Shown here: positions 52,835 through 61,277 of the stretch, in pieces | Position numbering within the stretch: position 1 is the stretch's first letter | How the letters are laid out: every line of letters starts with the position of its first letter | Assembly (NCBI GenBank): GCA_963669265.1 | Contig: OY769916.1 | Coordinates: 434,001 to 498,000 of the forward strand | Length of the DNA stretch: 64,000 nt | Reading direction: 5' to 3' | Source: SZUA-547 sp963669265 | GTDB taxonomy: Bacteria; Pseudomonadota; Alphaproteobacteria; Rhodobacterales; Rhodobacteraceae | Position numbers and translations under genes: made by a program | The notes under the pieces: model-generated | Told to the model about the DNA's origin: nothing | What the model saw: the letters and a program-made list of their open reading frames with translations, nothing else | The model's database searches: none

Positions 52835-54451
52835 TCAGCGCCCGGCGACGCCGCCAAAGGCGACGCCAGAGAGATCCGCCATGTCGCGCTTCCAGGTGGT
52901 CAGATCGTCTATCCCGAAATCCCTGACATGCGCATGCCCGCAGGCGCGCGCCATCACCTGCATCAACTCCGTCGAGGCCTCAAAGAAATTCGCCAATTGC
53001 CGCGCGGATTTTTCGATCACCAGCCGAGAGACCAGATGCGGTTTTTGCGTGGCGATCCCGACCGGGCAGGAATTGGTGTGACAGGCGCGCATGGCGATGC
53101 ATCCGATCGCCTGCATGGCCGAGTTCGAGACAGCGACGGCGTCCGCGCCAAGCGCCAGCGCCTTGATGAAATCCGCCGGTTTCCTCAGCCCGCCGGTTGC
53201 GACCAACGTCACATCCTTGCGGCCCGCGCGGTCCAGATGCGCCCGCGCCCGCGCCAGCGCCGGTATCGTGGGGACGGAGATGTTGTCGCGAAAGAGGATC
53301 GGCGCCGCGCCGGTGCCGCCGCCGCGCCCGTCGAGAATGATGTAATCGACCCCGACCTCCAGCGCCGCGTCTATGTCCCTCTCAATCTGCTGCGCCGACA
53401 GCTTGTAACCGATCGGGACGCCGCCGGTCCGGCCCCGCACTTCGTCGGCGAAGTCGCGAATTTGCGCAGGCTCCGTCCAATCGGGGAACCGGGGCGGAGA
53501 GATCGCATCCTGCCCCTCCTCCATCCCGCGGACCGCAGCGATCTTGCCTTTCACCTTTGCGCCGGGCAGATGCCCGCCCGTGCCAGTCTTGGCGCCCTGC
53601 CCGCCCTTGAAGTGGAAGGCCTGCACCTTGTCGAGCTTGTCCCAGGAAAACCCGAACCGGGCCGAGGCCAGCTCGTAGAAATAGCGCGAGCATTCTTCCT
53701 GCTCTTCCGGCAGCATACCGCCCTCGCCGGAGCAGATGCCGGTTCCCGCCAGCTCCGCGCCCCGCGCCATAGCGCGCTTGGCCGGTTCCGAAAGGGCGCC
53801 GAAACTCATGTCCGACACAAAGAGCGGGATGTCGAGCTTCAGAGGCTTCTGCGCATTCGGTCCAATCACCACATCTGTGCCGACCGGATCGTCGTCCAAC
53901 AGCGGCGGACGATGCAACTGCGCCGTCAGGATCTGGATATCGTCCCAATCGGGAAGCTCGCCGCGCGGCACGCCCATCGCTTCGACTTGGCCATGATGGC
54001 CAGTCTTCGAGAGTCCAAATTTCGCGTAGTGTTGAATCAGCCCGGTATAAGGCTCTTCCTCCGTCCCGTGGGACGTGTCGGCGTATAGGCCCAGATAGTC
54101 GTCGCGCTGGAACGGCTGCGGGTGCTCCTCGGCCCACGCGTTCACCTCGTCGGCGTCGACGAAAACCTCGCCTTCCTCGACCCAGGCGTTGAATTTCGGC
54201 AGCGCTTCGTCATTGGCGTATTCGGAGACGCCGGTATCGAGCCGATAATCCCAGTTATGCACCGGGCAGATCAGGTTGACGCCATCGACATGCCCGTCCG
54301 AGAGAAGCGCGCCGCGATGCAGACACCGCCCGTAATAGGCGAGAGGCTCGTTATCAGCCCGGATAATGACCAGATCGACCTCGCCCACAAGCGCATAGGC
54401 GGGCGCCCGGTCTTCGAGCTCATCCCACCGCGCGACAGCGTGTTTTTGCAT
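52835..54451 (-). CDS. Rieske-fused glutamate-synthase-like FMN protein
   Basis: A 538-aa protein: an N-terminal Rieske domain (C43-x-H45, C62-x2-H65, residues 5-105), a linker, then an FMN-binding glutamate-synthase-type barrel (MSFGALSEPAKRAM, GEGGMLPEEQ, KGGQGAKTGTGGHLPG, DGRGGGTGAAP) with the [3Fe-4S] motif C451-x5-C457-x4-C462. It lacks an amidotransferase domain, so it is not canonical GltB. The start at 54451 has GGAGG 6 nt upstream. It begins a tightly coupled operon that ends with dgcN-dgcA-dat; a role in D-glutamate-related redox chemistry is inferred. Confidence 0.8.
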   Translation of the reverse strand: MQKHAVARWDELEDRAPAYALVGEVDLVIIRADNEPLAYYGRCLHRGALLSDGHVDGVNLICPVHNWDYRLDTGVSEYANDEALPKFNAWVEEGEVFVDADEVNAWAEEHPQPFQRDDYLGLYADTSHGTEEEPYTGLIQHYAKFGLSKTGHHGQVEAMGVPRGELPDWDDIQILTAQLHRPPLLDDDPVGTDVVIGPNAQKPLKLDIPLFVSDMSFGALSEPAKRAMARGAELAGTGICSGEGGMLPEEQEECSRYFYELASARFGFSWDKLDKVQAFHFKGGQGAKTGTGGHLPGAKVKGKIAAVRGMEEGQDAISPPRFPDWTEPAQIRDFADEVRGRTGGVPIGYKLSAQQIERDIDAALEVGVDYIILDGRGGGTGAAPILFRDNISVPTIPALARARAHLDRAGRKDVTLVATGGLRKPADFIKALALGADAVAVSNSAMQAIGCIAMRACHTNSCPVGIATQKPHLVSRLVIEKSARQLANFFEASTELMQVMARACGHAHVRDFGIDDLTTWKRDMADLSGVAFGGVAGR

Positions 54452-54501
54452 GCATTTCCTCCGGGGCGCGGCCGCAACACCGCGGGCGCCAACGTCCTGA
54501 A

Positions 54502-54536
54502 GATGCATGTGTATACGATTCGCGCGAAATCACATC
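54502..54536 (-). promoter_or_regulatory. palindrome in the promoter region of the Rieske/GltS-like operon
   Basis: TTCGCGCGAA at 54519-54528 is a perfect 10-bp palindrome, extended to GATTCGCGCGAAATC. It lies between GATG and CACATC repeats with a TATAC element at 54512-54516, some 70 nt upstream of the start. It may be an operator; the binding protein is unknown. Confidence 0.35.
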
Positions 54537-54591
54537 TCAAGCAACGTCACCTCGCCGCGAGAGCATTGAAACAATTTCGCTGTCGGTGGAT

Positions 54592-56436
54592 TTAAGCCGC
54601 GCGTTCTTGCAGCGTTTCGACCTCAATCGGCGTCTGCTCCGCCGCGAGCGCAGTCAGCTCCGGCGTAGGCGCAAGCTCCTCGGGCGAGATGCAAAGGCCG
54701 AGGCCCGCCAGCGCGCGTCCAAATGCTGGTGAGGCGGTAAGAAGAGCAAAGGGAATGGAGAGCAGCAGAGCGCCGCTGACCGGAAGGGTCCAGACCGCCG
54801 CGCCGGGCGCCTGGGTGATCGCCACGATCAATATCGCCACGCCAAAGGCGGTCTGCATCCAGAGGCCGCCGACGGCGTCGCGCAGAGAAAGCGCGTACGC
54901 GTCGCGGTTCTGCCCGCTCCATCCAACCATGCGGCCGAACAAGAGCCCCACCAGAAACAACGACACCCGGAACGCCACGACCGGCGCCAGCAGGATCGAG
55001 AACAAGGTCTCCAGCGCGCCGGAGATGGCGAAACGCAGACCGCCGCCATAGCGGGCCACGCCGCCCTTGGTCAGAGCCACGTCCAGCATACCCATCAGCT
55101 TCGGCACCAGACTGACCATCACCATCGTGAAGAACATTGTGATGGCGAAACCTGCGTCCATGCCGCCGAGATCGTCGCTCCAGATCTTGCCGAGACAGGC
55201 GGCGATCATCGCCATCCAGGCGGGCGCGCCCATATACATCATGATCGCGGAGAACACCTGAAAGCGGCTCATCGGCTTCAGGCCAGAGGCCCCGAGAAAA
55301 CGCCAATACTGCATGTTGCCCTGGCACCAGCGCAGATCGCGGCAGGTGAAGTCCAGCAAGGTCGGCGGGTTGTCCTCAAAGCTCTCGGTCTCAACCGGGA
55401 TCACCCGCACCTCGTATCCGGCGCGTCGCAGAAGCACCGCCTCCAACTGGTCATGCGACAGGATGTGCCCGCCCAGCGGCGGCTTGCCCGGCAGCACCGG
55501 CAGGCGGCAATGCAAGCGGAACGGGCGCACGCGCACCAGCGCGTTATGGCCCCAATACGGGCCGCAATCCCCGTGCCACCACGCGGCCCCCATGGTGAAA
55601 GAGCGCATGCCGTGCCGCATGCCGAACTGAAACACCCGCGCGAACGCGCTGGTCGCAGGCGCGCCGACCACAAGGCTCTGCAACAGGCCGAGGCGGGGAT
55701 GGGCCTGCATCACGCGCGTCATGGTGAGGATAGTGTCGCCGCCCATCAGGCTGTCGCTGTCGAGCGGCAGGTAGAAATCATACTCCGCGCCCTGATTGCG
55801 CAGGAATTCGCGGATATTGCCCGCCTTGAAACCGGTGTTCGCCGAACGTCTGCGATAGGTCGCGCGGGCGCCGCCCAGCGAGGAGCGCATTTCCGCGAAC
55901 AGGCGCTCTTCCTCCGCCGCAACCTCGACGTCGTCCGTGTCGGATAGGACGAAGATGTCATACGCCTCACCCCAGCCGGTCGCATCCAGACTCGACCGGA
56001 TCGCCGCCAACCGCGCCAGAGCGCGCGACGGTTCCTCATTCCTCAAGGTCATGCAGACGGCGGTGCGCATGTGGATCGGCGCGGTCTCGTCCACCTCCGC
56101 CAAATGCGGCGCGGCGGATTTCAGAGGGTCGCGAGACAGGTGCAACAACGTGACGCCGATCACGGCGTTCCACATGCCCATGACGGTCCAGGGCGCGCCG
56201 ATGGCGAAAGATGCGAAGATCACGATGTCGGACGTGGACCAGCCGCCGCCGCCCAACACCAGCGCGATCCCCCAGCCAAGCAGGCCCAGCGTCACAAGGT
56301 TCAGCACGGTGACGAAGACGCGCCGGGCCGTCAGCATCCCGGCGGACTGCAGACCGGTCGGCGTGCGCCGCGGCGGCGCCGTCACGGTGACGGTCGGTCC
56401 GCTGTCGAGTGCGATTTGATCCGTGATATCGGTCAT
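54592..56436 (-). CDS. opgH: osmoregulated periplasmic glucan glucosyltransferase
   Basis: Inner-membrane glycosyltransferase (GT2) of 614 aa that polymerises the beta-glucan backbone of osmoregulated periplasmic glucans. The cytoplasmic GT2 core has SDTDDVEVA, LPLDSDSLMGGD and DLRWCQGN (the R/Q-x-x-RW type), with membrane helices N-terminal and C-terminal. It is shorter than enterobacterial MdoH (about 850 aa), as in rhodobacterial versions. No opgG lies next to it. Confidence 0.9.
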   Translation of the reverse strand: MTDITDQIALDSGPTVTVTAPPRRTPTGLQSAGMLTARRVFVTVLNLVTLGLLGWGIALVLGGGGWSTSDIVIFASFAIGAPWTVMGMWNAVIGVTLLHLSRDPLKSAAPHLAEVDETAPIHMRTAVCMTLRNEEPSRALARLAAIRSSLDATGWGEAYDIFVLSDTDDVEVAAEEERLFAEMRSSLGGARATYRRRSANTGFKAGNIREFLRNQGAEYDFYLPLDSDSLMGGDTILTMTRVMQAHPRLGLLQSLVVGAPATSAFARVFQFGMRHGMRSFTMGAAWWHGDCGPYWGHNALVRVRPFRLHCRLPVLPGKPPLGGHILSHDQLEAVLLRRAGYEVRVIPVETESFEDNPPTLLDFTCRDLRWCQGNMQYWRFLGASGLKPMSRFQVFSAIMMYMGAPAWMAMIAACLGKIWSDDLGGMDAGFAITMFFTMVMVSLVPKLMGMLDVALTKGGVARYGGGLRFAISGALETLFSILLAPVVAFRVSLFLVGLLFGRMVGWSGQNRDAYALSLRDAVGGLWMQTAFGVAILIVAITQAPGAAVWTLPVSGALLLSIPFALLTASPAFGRALAGLGLCISPEELAPTPELTALAAEQTPIEVETLQERAA

Positions 56437-56526
56437 CGGTTCTCCAGACGGGTGGACGTTGGCCGTTCCACCGTTATTGTTCGTTGCGCGTCGCAGAGGG
56501 CGGCTTGGTTATTTCGCGGTTGCAGC

Positions 56527-57528
56527 ATGAATCCCACAAGTGATGGCGGAAGTAAGGCGCCCCGCGCCGTTGTCTATATCGCGGAGGGTCAGGCGGCGGT
56601 TTTGGAGGCCCCGGCCAGTGATTTTCGTGAGGGCGATGACGAATTCGTGACTGTGCGGACACAGTTCTCGGCTCTCAGCCGCGGCACCGAACGTCTTGTT
56701 CTGGCCGGCAAAGTTCCTGAGTCTGAGAGAGAGCGCATGCGCGCGCCGTTCCAGCGAGGCGAGTTTCCATTCCCGGTGACCTACGGCTACGCGGCGGTCG
56801 GCGTGGTCGAACATGGCCCCTCCTCTCTTCTTGGCCGCGCGGTCTTCGCGCTGCATCCCCATCAGGACCGGTTCCAGGTCCCGGCCTCCGCCGTCCACCC
56901 TTTGCCGGACGGTCTTCCGCCCCGTCGCGCGGCGATGGCCGCCAATATGGAGACGGCGCTGAACACGGTCTGGGACTCCGGCGTCGGCCCCGGCGACAAA
57001 GTCGCTGTGATCGGCGCGGGCGCGGTCGGCTGTCTGACCGCGTCGCTCCTGTCCCGTATCGCCGGGTGTGACGTGACGTTGATCGACCGATATCCGGGCC
57101 GGGCGCTCATCGCATCTAAATTGGGCGTGACCTTTGTTTCAGAAGCCCCCGCAAACCTAGAGGCGGACGTGGTTTTTCACGCCAGCGCCAGCGCCGCGGG
57201 ACTAGCCTCCGCTCTCGCCTGCGCCGGGCGGGAAGCCGTGGTGGTGGAGATGAGTTGGTACGGCGAGGGCGATGTTCCAGCGCCCCTTGGCGGCGCCTTT
57301 CACAGCCGCCGTTTGACCTTGCGCTCCAGTCAGGTTGGCGCTATCCCACCGTCGCGCGCGCCGCGCTGGGATTACTCAAGAAGGCTCCGTAAATCGCTGT
57401 ATTTGCTTGGAGATTCCAGGTTGGATATTCTTCTTACCGACGAGATCTCCTTCGATGAGACCCCGGCGCGCATACCCGAATTGCTGTCGCCGGAGCACCC
57501 GGCGATCGTTCCCCTGATCCGCTACTGA
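56527..57528 (+). CDS. medium-chain (zinc-binding type) dehydrogenase
   Basis: A 333-aa MDR protein with a Rossmann motif (VAVIGAGAVGCLTASLLS) and GroES-like N-terminal barrel. The typical catalytic Cys/His zinc ligands of ADH are replaced in the N-terminal part (FSALSRGTERLVL), so zinc catalysis is doubtful. It starts the PTPS/GT/MT operon with a 10-nt gap to the next gene. The ATG at 56527 is preferred to the longer frame antisense to opgH. Confidence 0.75.
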   Translation: MNPTSDGGSKAPRAVVYIAEGQAAVLEAPASDFREGDDEFVTVRTQFSALSRGTERLVLAGKVPESERERMRAPFQRGEFPFPVTYGYAAVGVVEHGPSSLLGRAVFALHPHQDRFQVPASAVHPLPDGLPPRRAAMAANMETALNTVWDSGVGPGDKVAVIGAGAVGCLTASLLSRIAGCDVTLIDRYPGRALIASKLGVTFVSEAPANLEADVVFHASASAAGLASALACAGREAVVVEMSWYGEGDVPAPLGGAFHSRRLTLRSSQVGAIPPSRAPRWDYSRRLRKSLYLLGDSRLDILLTDEISFDETPARIPELLSPEHPAIVPLIRY

Positions 57529-57538
57529 CGAGGCCAGA

Positions 57539-57937
57539 ATGTACGCCGTAGAAGTTCGCGACCATGTGATGATCGCCCATTCCCTGCCGGGCGAGCTGTT
57601 TGGCCCGGCGCAGGGGCTGCACGGCGCGACCTATGTCGTGGATATCGCCTTTTATCGCGAAGATTTGAGCGCGGACGGCGTGGTGGTCGATATCGGCCGG
57701 GCGATCGACGCCCTGAAAGCGACCTTGCAGCCGCTTAACTACAAGAATCTCGACGACCTGCCCGTGTTCAAGGGCGTGGTGACGACGACCGAGGTTCTCT
57801 GCAAACACATCTTCGACAGCATCGCCGCCGCCGCCAGGGCGGGCGATCTGGGCCCGGGCTCAGAGGGATTGTCGAAAATCCGCGTCACGCTGAATGAAAG
57901 CCATGTCGCCCGCGCATGGTATGAGGGCGCTGTTTGA
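57539..57937 (+). CDS. divergent 6-pyruvoyl-tetrahydropterin synthase/QueD-like protein
   Basis: A 132-aa PTPS-fold protein. Compared with QueD, the first zinc His is kept (IAHSL, H14), but HGH reads HGA (H28, A30), the Cys of KCGRLHGH is absent (PAQGLHG), and the LDH of the catalytic dyad reads LNY (N67, Y68). The C-terminal NESHVARAWY aligns with the pterin-binding Glu region. It likely does something other than canonical PTPS or QueD chemistry. It overlaps the GT start (TTGA). Confidence 0.75.
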   Translation: MYAVEVRDHVMIAHSLPGELFGPAQGLHGATYVVDIAFYREDLSADGVVVDIGRAIDALKATLQPLNYKNLDDLPVFKGVVTTTEVLCKHIFDSIAAAARAGDLGPGSEGLSKIRVTLNESHVARAWYEGAV

Positions 57938-58977
57938 CCCGAGCGGTATTCGCCATTCCCGGCGATCTGTCGACGCCAACCGGCGGCTACGCCTATGCGC
58001 GCCGCGTTCTTGAGGCGCTGGGGCCGGATCTTGTTCACCTGCCCCTGCCCGACGGTTTTCCGGCGGCCTCGCTGGCCGAACTTTCCGAAACGCGCGCCGC
58101 GCTGGACGCCGTCCCCGCCAATCAACCGATTCTGATCGACGGGCTGGCCTTCGGCGCCTTTCCCAAGACGCTCGCTGATCGATACGCAGGGCGGCTCGTC
58201 GCGCTATGCCATCACCCGCTGGGGCTGGAGAGCGGGCTGACGGCGCTGGAACAGCAACTGGCGCTGGAGCAGGAGGCCGCCGCCCTCGCCAGCGCGCGTC
58301 TGGTGATCGCCACCAGCCGGACGACCGCCCACACGCTTGAGGAGCGTTTGAACGTCCCCGAGGAGCGTCTGCGCGTGGCCCCTCCCGGCGTCGAGCCGAT
58401 GCCCCGCGCCAAGATGACCGGCGATCCGCCGGTGATCCTGTCGATCGGCTCACTGACGCGGCGCAAAGGGTTCGACGTGCTGGTCAACGCGCTGGCGCTG
58501 CTGAAGGAACTTAAATGGTCTTGCCGAATTATCGGACCCGATGACCGGGACCCGATATACGCCAGTCGCATCGATTCCCTGATCGGGGCGGCGGGATTGA
58601 CCGATCGCATCACAATTGAGGGAGCGCTGCCTGACGACGCCGTCGCCGAGGCCTACAAGGGCGCCGACCTCTTCGCGCTGGCGACGCGGTATGAAGGCTA
58701 TGGCATGGTCTACGCCGAAGCGCTGACCAGCGGTCTGCCGACGATAGGGTGCGACTCGGGCGCGGTGCGCGAGGTTGTCGGCGACGGCGCCGCATTGGCG
58801 CCGCCCGAGGATCCCTCCGCCTTCGCGGCCCTGCTCCGCCCGTTGCTCAGCCAGCCCGAAGCCCGACGGGAGGCGGCCCGCAAAGCCCGCGCGCAGGCCG
58901 AGCGCCTGCCCCGCTGGTCCTACACCGCCAGCATCATCGCCGAAGCGCTGGCAGAAACGGCGGACGACCTGCGATGA
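57934..58977 (+). CDS. GT4 glycosyltransferase
   Basis: A 347-aa GT-B glycosyltransferase with a TTG start that overlaps the PTPS stop. The C-terminal nucleotide-sugar site EGYGMVYAEALTSGLPTI carries the GT4 E-x7-E motif, and LSIGSLTRRKGFDVLV is the usual Rossmann entry. It probably glycosylates a small metabolite made by the PTPS-like partner. Its stop overlaps the methyltransferase start (ATGA). Confidence 0.85.
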   Translation: MTRAVFAIPGDLSTPTGGYAYARRVLEALGPDLVHLPLPDGFPAASLAELSETRAALDAVPANQPILIDGLAFGAFPKTLADRYAGRLVALCHHPLGLESGLTALEQQLALEQEAAALASARLVIATSRTTAHTLEERLNVPEERLRVAPPGVEPMPRAKMTGDPPVILSIGSLTRRKGFDVLVNALALLKELKWSCRIIGPDDRDPIYASRIDSLIGAAGLTDRITIEGALPDDAVAEAYKGADLFALATRYEGYGMVYAEALTSGLPTIGCDSGAVREVVGDGAALAPPEDPSAFAALLRPLLSQPEARREAARKARAQAERLPRWSYTASIIAEALAETADDLR

Positions 58978-59852
58978 GCGAGAGTTCCTTCACCGCCGAT
59001 TGGCTCGCCTTGCGCGAAGGCCCGGACCACGCCGCCAGAGACGTGAATCTCGCCGCTCAGCTGGGCGAATGGATGGCGCGAAACGGCGCGCGGAATGTGC
59101 TCGACCTCGGATGCGGCTCCGGCTCCACGCTGCGGGCGCTGGCGCCGCATATGCCCGATGAGACGATCTGGACGCTGATCGACCATGACGCGGAGCTGCT
59201 GACCATCGCCAGCGCGCGGCTGACTGCGTGGGCGGACGAGGCCACAGAAGATAGCACCTCGGACGGCGCGACGTCGCAAGTTGGACCTGCCCTGAGGCTT
59301 TCAAAGGGCGCCAAGCGCATCCTTGTGCGAATGCAGAGGCGCGACCTCTCCGCAAACGGGCTGACGGAGCTACTGCAGGACTGTGGAGCGGAAGTCGCCG
59401 CCGCCTCGGCGTTTTTCGATCTGGCGGGCGCGGCGTTCATAGACGCTTTCGCCACGGTTGCGCATCGCGCTGGCGCGGCGGTCCACGCGGCTTTGACCTA
59501 TGACGGGCGCGAGATCTGGACGCCGGGCCATCCCGCCGAAGCCGAGGCGCTCGCCGCCTTTCACACCCATACGCGGCGCGACAAGGGGCTTGGCCCCGCC
59601 ACAGGCGCGGACGCGGCGGACGTGCTGCAGCGAGCGTTGCATGCGGTGGGCTATGACGTCTATCGCGCCTCCACACCCTGGCGCCTCAAAGCGGCCGACG
59701 ACGCGGCGCTGATCGGCGAACTCGCCAAGGGCGCCGTCGCCGCAGTTGCTGAGATCGTTGGGGACACGCCGTGGCTGCAGGACTGGTCCGAGGCGCGCGC
59801 GCGCGCCACCACCGTCGAGATCGGGCATGCCGACCTGCTGGCGCTGCCCTAA
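58974..59852 (+). CDS. class I SAM-dependent methyltransferase
   Basis: A 292-aa methyltransferase with motif I VLDLGCGSGSTLRAL and motif II IWTLIDHDAELL. The C-terminal third is variable and probably recognises the substrate. It is fourth in the MDR-PTPS-GT-MT operon, and its stop precedes the opposite-strand cytochrome gene by 4 nt. Confidence 0.8.
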   Translation: MSESSFTADWLALREGPDHAARDVNLAAQLGEWMARNGARNVLDLGCGSGSTLRALAPHMPDETIWTLIDHDAELLTIASARLTAWADEATEDSTSDGATSQVGPALRLSKGAKRILVRMQRRDLSANGLTELLQDCGAEVAAASAFFDLAGAAFIDAFATVAHRAGAAVHAALTYDGREIWTPGHPAEAEALAAFHTHTRRDKGLGPATGADAADVLQRALHAVGYDVYRASTPWRLKAADDAALIGELAKGAVAAVAEIVGDTPWLQDWSEARARATTVEIGHADLLALP

Positions 59853-59856
59853 TTTC

Positions 59857-60408
59857 TCAGGGCAGCATCCGCGCCAGAACGCCGTCCTTGTAGACAATCT
59901 TGTGCATCAGCGCCGCGCCGATATGGACGACGACCAGCACCAGAATCAGCAGGCCCATGGCGCCATGCAGGCCGAACAACGTCTCGGACAGCGCCTTGTC
60001 CTTGCCGACAATCGCCGGGAACGCGCCGCCGAAGAACTCCGCCGGAAACCCGCCGGCGGACGTGCCGATCCAGCCTACAACCGGCTGCGCCAACAGCAGC
60101 AGATACAGCAAACCATGCACAGACTTTGACGCGATGCGATGGAACGCCGAAAGCGGCGGGACGTGGGGCGGATCGGGTTGCAGGAATTTGAAGACGATCC
60201 GGACCGTCATCAGCAGCAGGATCAGCAGCCCGAAACTCTTGTGATATTTGTAGATGAAATTCGTGGTCGCGATGCCGTAATTCTCTTTCAGCCCGCCAAA
60301 TCCGTAGATCCCCAGAAAGACGCCGCCGATCAGCGTCAGGATCACGCAAAGCGCGACGACCCAGTGCAGCAGCTTGCGAATTCCAGAATAGCCTTCGACT
60401 TTGGTCAT
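59857..60408 (-). CDS. cytochrome b561-family membrane protein
   Basis: A 183-aa four-helix diheme cytochrome. Candidate heme ligands are H15, H56, H98, H162 and H169, within helices at about 12-34, 54-74, 95-115 and 145-167. Family members pass electrons between quinol and periplasmic acceptors. It converges on the methyltransferase gene. Confidence 0.85.
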   Translation of the reverse strand: MTKVEGYSGIRKLLHWVVALCVILTLIGGVFLGIYGFGGLKENYGIATTNFIYKYHKSFGLLILLLMTVRIVFKFLQPDPPHVPPLSAFHRIASKSVHGLLYLLLLAQPVVGWIGTSAGGFPAEFFGGAFPAIVGKDKALSETLFGLHGAMGLLILVLVVVHIGAALMHKIVYKDGVLARMLP

Positions 60409-60435
60409 CTAAGCCCCTTCCGCCCGGTCACGGCG

Positions 60436-61149
60436 TTATACGGCGCGTGAGACCGCCCCGCCTCTGGCGCCGCTGTCTCGTAAATCGCAGGCGAACAGCA
60501 CATCGCCGTCCTCGAATACATGCACTCGGCTGCGCGGGCGCATCGCCTGATCCAATCCGTCAATGGGCGGCAGTTCAAGCCCCGCCTGCCCCGAGCCGAA
60601 AATCATCGGCGCCACCAGAATGTGTAGAAAATCGACCGATCCTGCGCCCAGGAACCGCGACAGCGTGTCCGCCCCCCCTTCCAGCAGCACGCGCGGCAAT
60701 CCCCGCGCCTCAAGCGCCGAGACGATGGCGGCCGGTGGGATCGTATCATCCACCGCCGCGATCTCTATCCGTTCGGCGCCTTTCGGCACGCGCCCCCCGG
60801 GCGTTGTGATCACCAGCACCGGCGCCATCCCGTCCCGTAGGCAAGCCGCGCCTTCGGGCATGCGGCCACGCGGATCGATCACCACGCGCGCCGGATGATC
60901 TCCGGTCACCCGCCGCACCGTCAGGCTGGGATCGTCGGCCACAATCGTGCCGACGCCGACCATGACGGCGTCGACCTGCGCCCGCAGCCGGTGCAAATGA
61001 TCCAGCGCAGCATCGCCATTGATGTATTTGGATTTGCCGGTGGGCGTCGCAATGCGGCCGTCCAGAGTCTGGCCGAGTTGGGCGACGACGACGGAACCCG
61101 CGTCACAGGCGGCGATCGGCGCAAGGGCGAATGCAGGATAACGGTCCAT
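60436..61149 (-). CDS. RibD C-terminal-type reductase
   Basis: A 237-aa NADPH-dependent reductase of the RibD/HTP-reductase fold without the N-terminal deaminase domain. GQTLDGRIATPTGKSKYING, MVGVGTIVADDPSLTVR and LLEGGADTL (pieces) are the family blocks. As no other riboflavin gene is nearby, it may reduce the pterin-like product of the PTPS cluster. It lies 27 nt upstream of the cytochrome gene on the same strand. Confidence 0.8.
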   Translation of the reverse strand: MDRYPAFALAPIAACDAGSVVVAQLGQTLDGRIATPTGKSKYINGDAALDHLHRLRAQVDAVMVGVGTIVADDPSLTVRRVTGDHPARVVIDPRGRMPEGAACLRDGMAPVLVITTPGGRVPKGAERIEIAAVDDTIPPAAIVSALEARGLPRVLLEGGADTLSRFLGAGSVDFLHILVAPMIFGSGQAGLELPPIDGLDQAMRPRSRVHVFEDGDVLFACDLRDSGARGGAVSRAV

Positions 61150-61277
61150 GTACCTGTTCTCGCGATCTATTCAGCGAAGTTCAAATGATATTCGCGTAAT
61201 CATAATCGCTTCTGCGTGAGGCGAAATCGCGGCGGCCAAAGAACACCGGGCATCGAAGTAAGTCGAAACCAATTGGT

